A DNA stretch of 64,000 nucleotides. It comes from Triatoma infestans (Eukaryota > Arthropoda > Insecta > Hemiptera > Reduviidae). Made by a program: the position numbers and the translations under genes. Of the stretch, positions 33,265-44,039 are shown piece by piece (positions within the stretch are counted from its first letter, which is position 1; each line of letters begins with the position of its first letter). The notes under the pieces were generated by a model, which saw nothing but the letters and a program-made list of their open reading frames with translations, was not told the DNA's origin and made no database searches. Location of the stretch: contig JAAEAF010001590.1 in the NCBI GenBank assembly GCA_011037195.1, positions 1-64,000 on the forward strand, written 5' to 3'.

Positions 33265-33700
33265 AATCAACGAAACACAAAACAAGACTTTTTTCCCGAA
33301 CTAATGTTGGCAAACGTCGGTCTAGTTAGCCTAGAATCCTCCCATTGCTTACATTTGTCTGGATTTTTCAAAAAATATTTTCTTTTTTCATCATTTGTGA
33401 TTATTCTTTCCCAATTTATTGGATTTTGGAGGCAATTTTTGCGCACCTCATCACACAGTTTGCTTTGCTGCTCTGAAAATTAATAAGGATCTGATGCTGG
33501 TATTAAATTCCAGACATCCAGCTTTCTGAAATGTCGGCTCACCGTGACATTTGAAGCCTCAACTATATTAGATAATCCTCAAGTGATACTGTCTCACACA
33601 TTTGAGCCATTCCTGATCATCGACAATCGAAGGAAGACTTGCTGTTGGCTCATCTTGAAGGCTGGTGTCCCCAATTTTGTATTTCGATATACCAGTCCCT
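33265..33700 (-). pseudogene. Mariner-like transposase fragment
   Basis: In minus sense the frames give SLQDEPTASLPSIVDDQEW (the linker before the second HTH), NVTVSRHFRKLDVWNLIP (HTH) and RIITNDEKRKYFLKNPDKCK, which matches the mariner block around the first catalytic Asp (usually TGDEKW). Later catalytic residues are absent, and the frame is broken at least twice. The inverted repeats were not found. It abuts the RTE-like fragment in the same orientation. Confidence 0.55.
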
Positions 33701-34270
33701 CTCCTCTCTTACTTACTTTACTTTCCCGGCGTTTCCCTTCTACTGCGTCTGGTCAAATGTCCCTCCAGAGATCTCTCTCCCACAGTCACCTTCTCGCAGC
33801 CCCTACCGCCAACTGCTCCTCTACTTCCCATCTTCGGGTTGGTCCTCTGTTTCTCTTCGGATTCCACTTTCTCACATCTCTGCCCATCTTTCTGGGGGCA
33901 TCCTTTTGAGGTGCCCATACCATTTCGGTTTTCTTTTTACTAATCTCCCCTCCATAGTCTCCTTAATCTTCATTCCCTTCCTTATTTCTTCATTTCTTAA
34001 TCTATTTCTTCTCATTTCTTTCAAGCATCTTCTCCAATAATCCATGTCTACAGTACTTATTTTCGCGCACATTTTCCTTAGTAGTTGCTAGGTTTCTGAC
34101 CCATATGCGAGAATTCCTTCTGTTGTTGAGTGGAAGATTCGTTTTTTATTAACTCCCTCTCCTTACCCTGAAAGTTTTTTATAACTCCCTCTCCTTTCAC
34201 TGCACAAATTTCTTCGGTTGCAGCCTTTCCGCTTAGTTCTTTTTTCTTCGGACATTTTAATTGCAAATTA
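33700..34270 (-). pseudogene. RTE-like reverse transcriptase C-terminus
   Basis: In minus sense it reads HSTTEGILAYGSET, KISTVDMDYWRRCLKEMRRN, RLRNEEIRKGMKI and KRKPKWYGHLKRMPPERWAE, the conserved C-terminal region of insect RTE-type endonuclease-reverse transcriptases. Frameshifts split it (34078-34266, 33872-34072, 33718-33918). The plus-strand ORFs at 33544-34040 are shadows of this sequence. Confidence 0.65.
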
Positions 34271-34782
34271 CAATAGCAAATGAGAGCTAAAAGATATTCG
34301 TGTATATAACTGAATAAGTATTGGACAAAGTAAACTTCGATATAAATTATATAAACAAAACCAATAAATAAGATTTATTATCTGACTTCAAAGTTCGGCA
34401 TTGTTTTCATGCACAAAACTTTTTTAACTAGGTCGTGGAACCGCATATCTTATTGAAATGTCATTAGAGTAAAAATGACCTCATTCCAGTATCTTACTAA
34501 AATCAACTTTTTAGTAAAATGTTTGAAATAGAAGTGACAGCGCTTATGTAGATTAAATATGCAAACTTTATAGGAAATTATGGACAGATATTCCGATAAA
34601 AAAACACCATTTTTCACAAAAAAATCAAACATTGAAAATGTTTATTTATTATTTTTTTAAACCTGTCCAGAAAATAACAGAAGTAAATACGAAAATAAAA
34701 CTTAAACCTCTTGGTTACTGGTTATCCCACATGTGCATTAAAGTTTTTTCTTTTTAAGTTTTAGGTTTAAACCACACAGATC
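34271..34782. other. AT-rich DNA with a decayed family A-like stretch
   Basis: 34440-34640 weakly resembles a family A module (tgtttgaaatagaagt, ttttcacaaaaaaatc). Nothing else was seen. Confidence 0.35.
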
Positions 34783-34796
34783 AAATAGAAAGAAAA

Positions 34797-36157
34797 CACC
34801 ATGATGGTGAGACCGGTTATCACCTACGGCGCAGTGGTATGGTTTGGGAAGACCAAGGTAGCATCAGTCAAGAGGACTCTTGACAAGATACAGCGGCTCG
34901 CATGCTTATGCATGACGGGTGCTATGCGGACTTGTCCCACCGCCGGGATTGAGGTTATCCTCAATCTGTCACATCAGCACTTGGTGGTGGAAAGGGCGGC
35001 GAAGGGAGCTCTTCTCAGGATCTCTAGGGGTGGTGCAGGGGAGAGGGAGGGCTGGGGATTAGGGAGAGGTTATCTTCATCTTTGGGCCCCCCTTACATGG
35101 CACCTCCCTAGAGATGGCATGATAGAAATACAGCTTCATTAAAAATTTCTCTCTGAAGCTGGGCACCAAAAGTGGTTGGAGCGAAGGATCCGCTCTGTTG
35201 GGCATTAAGGAACATGCCATTAAATAGTATAATGATAGGTCTAAGACCCTCGAGAGGACTGGGGCGGGGGTGATTGACCCAAGGATCAAACACTCGGAAC
35301 CCACTAGATGATCCTCCAGTCTCTTCTCTTCTAGGCGGGAATACGCTATTGGAAGATGAGTTCAATTTAACCTCGATAGGGAACATAGGAATCAGGAGAC
35401 TGTAATCCTTTCCGATAGTCAAGCAGCCATTAGAGCATTGAGTGCACCAGTTATCAACTCTAAAATGGTTTGGGAATGCCTAGATAAACTCAATAATCTA
35501 GGCAGGAGGAACAAAGTTGTGCTTTAGTGGGTGCCGGGGCATGTTGGCATTGAAGGGAATGAGATAGCCGACGCCCTGGCCAAGATAGGCGCTGCGACCC
35601 CACTTCTAGGGTCAGAATCTTTTTGTTGGGTTAGCGACCAGTTTTTGTTGGAAGAACTTAGGAGGAGGAGATCTCAACTTTGGTACTCCCTCCTCGGTTT
35701 GCGGCAGGCTAAGATCTGCCTGGGAAACTATAACCAACTGTGATCGGAGGCCTGCACCAGCTTGAGTAGAACAAGCTCCGCGTTCTTACGGGTTTCCTCA
35801 CGGGGCAGTGCCGACTTAGAGGACACCTGGTGAAGCTGGGTTTGGAAAGTGACCGCTCATGCAGATTCTGTGGGGAGTTGGAGGAAACTCCCTAACAGAC
35901 TGCGAGGCTGCCACTCAGAGAAGATTCAAGAACCTGGGTAGCTACCAGTTGGAGGAGGGGGATGTACTCTCTCCAGATCCGGTCAGGGTATTGAGATTCC
36001 TCAAGGATCTCAATCTGATGGAGATTTTGTAGAACGGATGTTCAAAGGACATCTGTTCGGTTGCTGTGGGCAATAACTTGCGGCACCCAGGGGGCATAGC
36101 ACAATAGATCGAAAGGTCGCAGTGTATTGGCCCCCTCTTCAAAAAAAAAAAAAAAAA
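34797..36157 (+). mobile_element. 5'-truncated RNase H-bearing non-LTR retrotransposon, poly-A tail and 14-bp target duplication
   Basis: AAATAGAAAGAAAA flanks the element exactly (34783-34796, 36158-36171), and a poly-A tail lies at 36141-36157. Order of remnants: RT thumb (34801-35142: MVRPVITYGAVVWF, LDKIQRLACLCMTGAMRTCP); RNase H (35400-35600: LSDSQAAIRALS, WVPGHVGIEGNEIADALAK, with one stop before WVPGH); then CRFCGELEETP near 35860. There are multiple stops and frameshifts. Relatives lie at 11.0, 14.8 and 38.8 kb. Confidence 0.85.
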
Positions 36158-36530
36158 AAATAGAAAGAAAAGTCAAGAAAAAAACTCGCCGAGTTGATTT
36201 TAACAATACTTCATTGGTTTCGACGTCACTGTAAATGTTTGGCACTTATTCGGGAAAATGTCATCAGGATTTTTATCAAATAACCTTGCATAAATTCAAT
36301 GTTAAAATGTAAACTTTTTATTAAGGTTTAGTGAGTGCTCTGACTGAAACCTTCTAGCTAGGTGACCTCAAAAACAAATGAATATCAAAAGTTGTTATCT
36401 ACTTTCTGTGACTTTTACATTCTCTTATTGCTAGTAAAAACGTTGGTATATCCATAAGAGAGCGGTATCGATCAAACCTACTGAACATTTTTGAAATGTA
36501 ACAGATTCCTCAAAAAAAAAAAACCGTCTG
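36158..36530. other. Intergenic DNA with decayed family A traces
   Basis: 36340-36450 has weak family A end similarity (aggtgacctcaaaaac, ttacattctcttattgctag). No gene was seen. Confidence 0.35.
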
Positions 36531-36790
36531 AAATCAATTGGCCTGCTTCTTTTTGTGGTCATCAACCGGTTACAGGGCATTCGCCTATCATCAGGATGTT
36601 TTTGTCAAAACAGTGTGACAACATAGACTTGCACAGAGCAAAATTTAGTTGTTACACCCAATGTATCAACTAAATTTTGCTCTGTGCAGTCTACGTCTTA
36701 AAAGCATCCTGATGATTGGCGAAGCCCGAAACCGGTCGATGACCACAAAAAGAGGAGGCAGGCTATCACGGAAAATATCTTTGAATAGCA
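36531..36790. mobile_element. FB2 fold-back element, compact copy
   Basis: Arms 36541-36650 and 36663-36770 share GACTTGCACAGAGCAAAATT and GTGGTCATCAACCGG / CCGGTCGATGACCAC, with only a short centre. This lacks the captured family A loop seen at 19511-19916. Confidence 0.7.
36705..36741 (+). ncRNA. Hammerhead-like motif in FB2 copy 2
   Basis: CAUC (36705-36708) pairs with GAUG (36738-36741). CUGAUGA (36709-36715) is the exact canonical core, followed by UU, stem GGC/GCC, C, GAAA, CCGGUC. Confidence 0.45.
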
Positions 36791-36839
36791 TTCTAAGATT
36801 AAAGAAATCGATTCGTTGTAGACGTTTTAGAGAAATTTC

Positions 36840-37345
36840 AAAATAACCTATTCAGAAAGGTCACACTTCCGGTTAACAATGAAATTTTTTATTTCAAATT
36901 TGAAATTCTATTAATATATTTAATATAACTTAATATTTTGTGGGTGCTAGAATCGTACGTACATTGCACTGAATTGATTAGAGATAAGCTTAAAGCTGAC
37001 TGTTCGCCCCAGAAACCCCCTCCCCCAAAATAAATTTTCCCGGTAAATGTATCTAATAAAAGTCTTGGATAATTATGTTTCGTTAAAGCCATTTTTGGGG
37101 AAAAAAACTCCAAAAAACGATAAAAAAAAATCGATGAAATATCGCACCTTTCTTTGTTGGATTTTCACCAAAACTTTATTGTCACATGTCACATGTCACA
37201 CGTGATGGTGGTACTTAAACGGAATAACAATTTTGAGCTTTCTATGATTTTTTTTCCATTTTTATTTGCTGGCCAGTTTCTAAAAAATATTTTCATCGCA
37301 CTGGCGGAAAATTGAATTTCGAAAATTTGACGCGACCAATTCTTT
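36840..37345 (+). mobile_element. Divergent family A fragment
   Basis: CACTTCCGGTTAACAA at about 36867, cccctcccccaaaataaatt, and a module 3 region (gatggtggtacttaaacgga, gaaaatttgacgcgacc). No terminal inverted repeat is preserved. Confidence 0.55.
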
Positions 37346-37409
37346 GCAGAAGCCGACGTTGAAACATTTTAACGGAAAGAATTACCAATTTTTCGGAGGA
37401 TTAGCATTT

Positions 37410-38819
37410 TTACTTTCTCTTCTTAATTTCTTCCAGTGAACGGAAGGAAGTATTGCGATCCTATTAAAGTTTAGCTATTGATTTTTTCACCGGAATTATA
37501 TGATATTATTAGCGAATGTGAATGCGTATCGGTGTGTGAACAAAGTATCTCAAAAATAACAGCAAATAACACAGCCGAGTTATTCGCTGTGTATAAAGCC
37601 CTAGAACATGTTCGGAACTGCAATGAACCTATGAAATATATTATTTGCACCGATTCAAGGGGCTCACTAGAGGTGATAGGCAGTCAGGACTCCGATAGTT
37701 TGTTGATTCAGTGCATACATACGCTCTTGGAACTATGCCTGCGAGAAAATAAAGAAGTCTTCTTTATTTAGATTCCCGGTCATGTGGGGATAAGAGATAA
37801 CGAATCTGCCGACAAAGCTGCTAAAGAAGCGGCATCAATGAATTGTAGAAACGAACTGTCCTTGCAGTCGATTGGAAAGCTTTTCTAAAAAAACAAAATC
37901 TGGAAAACTGGGAAAAGGAATGGCAATCAGTGCAGCTGTCAAATAAACTAAGGAATATCAAGGGTATCACAAAGAAATGGTCAACCTCAAATCGAGAGTC
38001 TCGGCGAGAAGAGGTTGTCCTAGCGAGAATGAGACTAGGTCACACCATGTTGACACACAGCCACATATTCCGAAGAGAACCTCAGCCGGTATGCAGCGCT
38101 TGCAATACGACATTAACGGTCCCGCATATTCTATTGGAATGTTCGAAATATGTAAACGCGCGGGGAAAGGTAAATTTACCGACCAGTCTTGCAGATGTAT
38201 TAGGAGACAATGAGGGCAATATCAATAAGACTTTCGAATATCTCAGGGAGGTTCATGTATTTCATTTGTTGTGAAACTAGCTGTACATAGGTATGTGTTT
38301 AGTTGTTTGCTGGTGTCTTGTGTATAGGTATTTATTTTATAAGTGATATCTGGGAGTAGAGGAATATGATTAGACCTAAATTGTGGGTTTGCTGTAGAAA
38401 TTGTTAGACTGGTGGGTGTGGGTATGCATCCCGGATGAGTCCTTACAAATTAGAAACAGGTGCAAAGACCATAGCTGTTGTGCACCTTAAAAAAATCCAA
38501 AAAAAAAATCAAGGAAAAACAAGGAAGCTCAAACTTTGGTATTCCGTTTAGATATCATCACCGCATCATCAGACATGAAAGTTTCGGACAAAATCCATCA
38601 ACCGTAATGCGAATTTACTGAATTTTTTTTTTCTTCAGTTTCTCAAACTATCTCAAAAATAGGCCCAAACTATTTTCCTTTTAAACTTCATACACCTAGC
38701 TACTACCACTTTTATTTGAAACATTTGTCTGAGAATTTGGGGGGGGGTTCTGGGGAGAAACAGTGACGTTTAGCTTTTCTGTAAAGTACCAATTCAGTTA
38801 CAATGTATCGTACTGTCAC
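37410..38819 (-). mobile_element. Family A copy 10, divergent, twice interrupted
   Basis: Begins with a decayed hairpin end (actttctcttcttaatttct) and continues to about 37555. It resumes at 38520-38819 after one retroelement and again at 40148 after a second. Confidence 0.55.
37556..38515 (+). pseudogene. LOA/Jockey-type non-LTR fragment: RNase H and zinc motif
   Basis: 37560-37850 reads NTAELFAVYKALEH (catalytic Glu), YIICTDSRGSLEV (Asp) and IPGHVGIRDNESADKAAKEA (His, Asp), with one nonsense codon exactly where Trp precedes IPGH (TAG for TGG). 37930-38274 reads RMRLGHTMLTHSHIFRREPQ, then CSACNTTLTVPHILLEC, the C-terminal CCHC-like motif. It is 5'-truncated, with an A-rich tail at about 38490-38512. 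A different family from the I-like elements. Confidence 0.7.
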
Positions 38820-40134
38820 GTAAGGTAAGGGTTAGAGGATAGAAGAGTGGCAATATACTCCGATAGTCAGGCAATCCTGAAGGCACTTTCCTCGCGCCAA
38901 ATAGTCTCAAGACTGGTGCGGGTCTGCCTATCTGCCCCAGCCAAGGTGGGTGCTCGGAACAAGCTGACACTCGCATATGTGGCGGGTTATGCGGGTTCCT
39001 TGGCAACGAAAGAGTGGATGCCCTGACAAGGGAACTCGAAGGATTCCTTTATAGGCCCCGAGCCCTTTTGCGGGTTGCCCAGAAGCCTGATTCACGCTTC
39101 TATCAAGGAATGGATAAAAGACCAGCGTTTGTGTTGGTGGAAAAGTACACCCGGGCAGACGCAGGCTAGATTCTTTGTTAAAAGACATTTACGTACATTC
39201 ACTAGGGATCTATTGAGCCATAGCCGAAGGGATATAAGGCCCGCTTCACTACTCGGTGTAAGCCTTCATGAGTACAATTAGTATGCAAAATTTGTATAAA
39301 ATCATTTCTCATTTAAAAAAAATTGCGAAAAACTGAACAAAGATTGATTTAACACCCCGTTAGGCCTTGGATTTTGAACGAAACCTTAGAGATGCATGTG
39401 ATAGTTTGCATAGCTCGACAACTTAGTTGTGAAACTTACGGAGTTAAATGGACGGAGTTTTAACAGCTATTTAGGTGATAACTAAGTTGCCCTATATCTA
39501 ATAGAAGTATACATATTTCAGCATACCACACCATACCTACATATATACGTAAATACACATCATGTGCTAAAAAACATTTTTTTCCATACTCAGTTTAACC
39601 TCAAAACATGCATTTTTTTTTTTTTGAAAATTTGACACATTTCGCAAAAACTTTCTCCTTATAGCAGTAAGAGAAAGTAAAAGAGAAATTTAAAATACCG
39701 ATTTATGTGTTGTGTTAATAATAATAATAGAATAAAGTAAAATCAAGGTGCGATAATGATGAGAAGTGGTTGGGGGGCAAATGAATGTTTATTTGTGTGT
39801 GAATAGGTCACAATGGCGTGTATTAATAGTGGGTCTACTTACAGGGCATTGCAGGTTGAGTAGAATACCACTTACTACTTGCAGACAACATGTTATGCCG
39901 TTTCTGCAGGGCCGAGTAGGAAACTCCGGTACATATCCTTTGTGAGTGTGCCGGCCTAGTGAGGACAAGTTTTCTTCAACGGGGTGACTAGCAATCCCAG
40001 AGCCACTTTCTACTTTGCTAGGCTTGATTAAGAGGGCGAAGCTGAGGGATGTGCTATAAACCCACGGGATTCACAATAGACCTCTGAATTAAGATCGCAG
40101 TGGAATGAGGCGTGGCCTCCCCCAATCTAATCTA
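38820..40134 (+). mobile_element. RNase H-bearing non-LTR fragment with 13-bp target duplication, itself interrupted
   Basis: ATCGTACTGTCAC flanks the element exactly (38807-38819 and 40135-40147). The remnants are RNase H (YSDSQAILKALS, GARNKLTLAYVAGYAG) and GPEPFCGLPRS; then, after a 0.6-kb insertion, VGLLTGHCRLSR and a CRFC-type zinc region at 39840-39950. It ends in a TCTAA-type tail (caatctaatctaa). The insertion at 39236-39832 separates codons of the same domain. Confidence 0.75.
39236..39832 (+). mobile_element. Family B element inserted in the retrotransposon
   Basis: Runs from GCCCGCTTCACTACTCGG to GGTCACAATGGCGTGTATTA. Its core is a divergent family A module 3 with the actttctcc / agtaagagaaagt end. 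The reverse complement recurs at 42517-43054 with both outer ends matching, so the element is about 0.6 kb. Confidence 0.65.
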
Positions 40135-40147
40135 ATCGTACTGTCAC

Positions 40148-40570
40148 CAATATAAAATAAATATATATGCGTAAAAAAGTATTGCTAATTTTTTTTTTAA
40201 ATTTGAAGAAAATCGGTTAACCGGATGTGCCACTTTATAGAATATTAATATTTCGATTAATATTAAGATTAATATTTATAGAATATAAATAGTCCACCGA
40301 AAACTGGCGTTTTCTTGGGTGGACATTTCTCCGAGAAACGGTTACAATGATTTTTTTTTTATTAAACTTGGAATGCTAAATGCATAGATATACCTTTTTT
40401 TCCTACGCCATAACTTCAGCTATTCAACCATACTGCGGCCCATACTGTAAAATTTTAGGCTACGCTAGCGACTAATGTGTTCCCTCCCAACCTCCCAATC
40501 CCCCCAATTGCGCACAGATATGTAAATCTATTACTTTTATTTGATTCATTTTTCTAGAAAGAAAGATTGT
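40148..40570 (-). mobile_element. Family A copy 10 remainder, divergent
   Basis: aaatttgaagaaaatcggtt and accggatgtgccactttat match a module junction. A local hairpin gtccacc...gggtggac lies at 40292-40324. Strongly decayed after 40400. Confidence 0.4.
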
Positions 40571-40760
40571 GGAATTTTTGTACCATTAATTTTTTTTGTT
40601 GATATTATTTGAATTAGATTTTGGCGCTTTCTTCTGGATTATAAGTGTAAACACATTCCGTTTCTAATTGCCAAAGGTGGATACTAATCAACATGTACCA
40701 ATTCTATATTATAATTTACAAAATATGTGAATAATTGTATTGATAGCAGTTCTTTAGCAG

Positions 40761-41437
40761 TAAGGGTAATTACTGATACAACGGTTTCAACCGAATCGTT
40801 TAACGAGTGGAAAGCTTTATAACAAACACACTGAGCTGTTTTATTAAGCGATTTGTGATAAGTGATCGATGCGATTTGCAGTATGGAGACGTGGTGTATT
40901 TGTCAATATTGTATTTGCACTAAAAAAATTTATAAAAAAAAAAAAAACTAAAACGAAGAATGTGGATACATCCAAAGGCAACAAAAAAGGGCATTTTCAT
41001 ACGTTGTTTGCTGAAGTACAAAGAGAAGATGAAAATTTTTTCAACTTCACTAGGATGTCGCGAAGTACTTTTGATGAATTACTCACAATGTACCAAGAAA
41101 AACTAAAAAAGGATACATACGTGAGAAATATCAATGTCACCAAATTTTTTTAGAGGTAAGCAAATTTTTTTTCCCAGCCATTTCTAAACAAAACGAGTCA
41201 ACAAATGCCCGTGTCTGAACAGAACAATCTTGAACACGTTAAAACACCCTACGCTTCGGGTAAGTTAAACTCGACTCGATTCCTCATATCAACCACCTAC
41301 CGACGCTGTTTTGAAAACCGCCGCACGAAACGAAACGCTCGGCACCGGTTGTGTTTGTTTTACACTATTATGATATATTCATGACACCGACTCGTTAAAC
41401 GCTTCGGTTAAAACTGCTGTGTCTGTCTTTACCCTTA
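40761..41437 (+). mobile_element. PIF/Harbinger-like element with about 50-bp inverted repeats and partial transposase
   Basis: The left end TAAGGGTAATTACTGATACA...CGTTTAACGAGT is matched by the complement of 41388-41437 (TAAGGGTAAAGACAGACACA...CGTTTAACGAGT). The 94-codon ORF 40869-41153 reads GHFHTLFAEVQREDENFF, then FTRMSRSTFDELL, the N-terminal block of PIF/Harbinger transposases. The catalytic DDE domain is missing, so the element is non-autonomous. A 3-bp target duplication typical of this superfamily could not be confirmed. Confidence 0.6.
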
Positions 41438-42516
41438 GTCAGCTTAGTAGAGAATTGAAGATAAGTGAATATATTAATGATTTATTTTGGAAGTTTCGTC
41501 TGGCTTTTATCTGTAAACAAAATTTTAGACGGGTTATATTCACCTTGTTTGTTTGGTTTTTTGGACCCCCCCCACCCTGATGCATAGCTAGTTTTAAAGA
41601 ACATTCTTTTGAACAAGATATTATTAAAAATAAAAGAAAAAAAAAGACTAATATACTTTTATGAATAATTAATTTTTATGAACAAGTCTGTTTGTTTTAT
41701 ATATGGATCACATCGATATTTTAGTGAATTAATAAGAAGATAGATTATATGTTTTGATGTGGGCGACATCTATGGGTACTTTTTTTAAGTTTTCTTATAT
41801 TAATGAATAATTATTTAGTCATCCTTGGTGAAGGGAAGAAATCGGTTTCTGGTGTTTTATTATTATCATTGTAATAAAATTTTGTGAAAAATAGTGCTGC
41901 AAATTTATGGTTAATAAAAAAAAAAAAAGAAAAAGTCAACTTACTATAATCATGATTTTTATTAGGAACTGGTGAGCCGAAGAAATTATCTTCCATAAGA
42001 ATTAATGACAGAACATTTTTATATACGAATACTAATCAGTTTTATGTCAGATATATATCCATCTTTCATTATAATTAATTAACACTATACTTTTACACAT
42101 TAAAATCATTTTTTTATTGTTTGTAATTTTTCACATTGGTCATATAAAGATTGACGGACACCTTACTGGCTTGATTTTAATTTAAAATAATGCCCCCCCT
42201 CATAATACATCTTGAACTCAGTGTTGCCACCAAAAAAAAAAAAAAAAAATTAAAACTAAAAAAACAAAACCCCCTTGGTATAATAAAACTATGAATATTA
42301 TAAGAAAACGGGTCGCCCTACTGGCATATAGTTAACTAGGAGGGAACAGTCCACTACTTTAGGAATAACTTGACCAATTCACCACCAGAGTCTGTTCCGA
42401 TCACTCCCCCTCTTTCAGTTTCGATACACTATTTCTATTACCCCTCCCCTTTTTTTTTTCATGAAACAATATAATAGATAAAAAAAAAAACACACGTTTA
42501 GTTTTGGTTTATTAAA
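41438..42516. other. AT-rich intergenic DNA, nothing recognised
   Basis: The 61-codon minus ORF 41811-41996 has no domain. Homopolymer runs lie at 42229-42249 and 42480-42490. Confidence 0.4.
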
Positions 42517-43054
42517 TACACGCCATTGTGACCTACTCACATACATCTATGACATTCATTTGCTCCCCCCAACCACTTCTCATCATTATCGCATCTTGAT
42601 TTTACTTTATTCTATTATTATTTTATTATTATTATTATAACATACACAAATCAGTATTTTAAATCTCTTTTACCTTCTCTTACTGCTGTAGGAGAAAGTT
42701 TTTGCCATTTTGAACAAAAATGCATGTTTTGAGGTTAAACATTGAGTATGGAAAAAATGCTTTTAGTGCATGATGTGTATTTATATATATAGGTAGGGTA
42801 TGCTGAAATTTGTATATTTCTATTAGGTATAGGGCAACCTAGTTGTGACACCTAAATGGCTGTTAAAACTCCTCCATTGTCAAATTTTTCTGTGACGTCA
42901 TTTAACTCCGCCCATAGGTTTCACAACTAAGTTGTCGAGCTATGCAAACTATCACATGCATCTCTAAGGTTTCATTCAAAATCCATTACCTAACGGGGTG
43001 TTAAATCAATCTTTATACATTTATAAGGCTTACACGGGAGTAGTGAAGCGGGCG
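42517..43054 (-). mobile_element. Family B element, inverted copy
   Basis: Reverse complement of 39236-39832, from aatacacgccattgtgacc at the left to ggagtagtgaagcgggc at the right. It contains TGACGTCA at 42893-42900 within a hairpin whose arms are at 42834-42849 (ggcaacctagttgtga) and 42924-42944 (ttcacaactaagttgtcgag). Confidence 0.65.
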
Positions 43055-43089
43055 AGAGCACTACTTGGTCTGAGCATGCGTTTACGGTC

Positions 43090-43840
43090 TTGCTTATTCA
43101 ACTGAAGAGCTCACGACCTTTTGCAGTTCACACGGTGCTTTCGTCTGTCGCACGGTTTCTCGCTCGTTGTTCAATCATGGCTGAACACGAAACTAAGAAA
43201 ATTGTTTGTGACTTATTAATACATGAGTGGAGAAATCATTTTTTGAAAACCTGGAATAAAAGAAAAAAGTGGCGTATGCGGGTTTGTGATGGCATATCAC
43301 AAGTCAAATTAATTCCCTGCCGTCCGCAAAGAAAGCCACAGTCGTATAGAAGGAAACGAAGCACCGTCCTACTTCCCCTACCACAGGGGTCTAAATTGAA
43401 GGAAAAAGGGACAGTGGAGGCGTCCCTTCACTCAAGAGCGAAGACACCTTCCAGAGCGACAAAGATCCAGTCTACACATCAGCCACTTGCCTATATCTCT
43501 CAGTCTCTCATTGAGTTTCTCTCCCTGACTCTAAATCTCTTAAGTCAAATCCTTAAAATCATAAGTGTATATATATTAATTATAGTGGTAGTAATAACAT
43601 TTAGTTATTAATTTTAAACCCCTGAAACTCCCACTACAGGTTCGTAACTGGATGAAGAGGCGTTATGTTCTCGGTGCCGCCAATAATATTTGCCGGGAGT
43701 TATCCTTGGAACATCCAATTTTGATTTTGGCCAATAATGTGAAACCAACGATTCAGAAAAAAGACACCTATATGAGAAGAGCAATTCCGGCAGAAGTGAA
43801 ACTTCATGTCACCTCCAAGCAGTGTTCTCTAGCTACAGAC
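43090..43840 (+). pseudogene. PIF/Harbinger-like transposase N-terminal fragments, possibly spliced
   Basis: The ORF 43090-43611 contains an in-frame Met at 43177 (MAEHETKKIVCDLLIHEW, then KTWNKRKKWR). The second frame at 43640-43830 reads VRNWMKRRYVLGAANNICRE, then VKPTIQKKDTYMRRAIPAEV, which matches the conserved N-terminal half of arthropod Harbinger transposases. A donor-like GTTTGT near 43282 and the acceptor ctacag before 43640 would join the two in frame; this is inferred. The DDE catalytic part is absent. The second ORF has an internal deletion before VKPTIQ. Confidence 0.5.
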
Positions 43841-43950
43841 AACACTTCTCATCACCGTCCAGTGACTTGTAGAGCCTCCTAGGAAAAGAAAATCTAAGGG
43901 CAGCATGCTGGATTCGAACCCAGGCCAATGTGCTACCACTTCCTTCTCCC
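43815..43950 (-). mobile_element. SINE1 copy with deleted tRNA core
   Basis: Shares the body CTTAGATTTTCTTTTCCTAG with the copy at 50676 and the B-box GGTTCGAATCC. The region between the A- and B-boxes is shortened. Confidence 0.55.
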
Positions 43951-44039
43951 TTGGCTTGCGCCTATTAACTAGGGACGGAGACCCTAGTTTGTGTACTGTG
44001 TTTGTCCTTGTCTGTAAAGTGTAGAGTGTATATACTTTA

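Noticed and set aside
33544..34040. Three overlapping plus-strand ORFs of 92-133 codons
   Set aside because: The minus strand of the same interval encodes a recognisable RTE-like C-terminus, and the plus translations are Ser/Pro/Leu-rich with no domain, so they are shadows.
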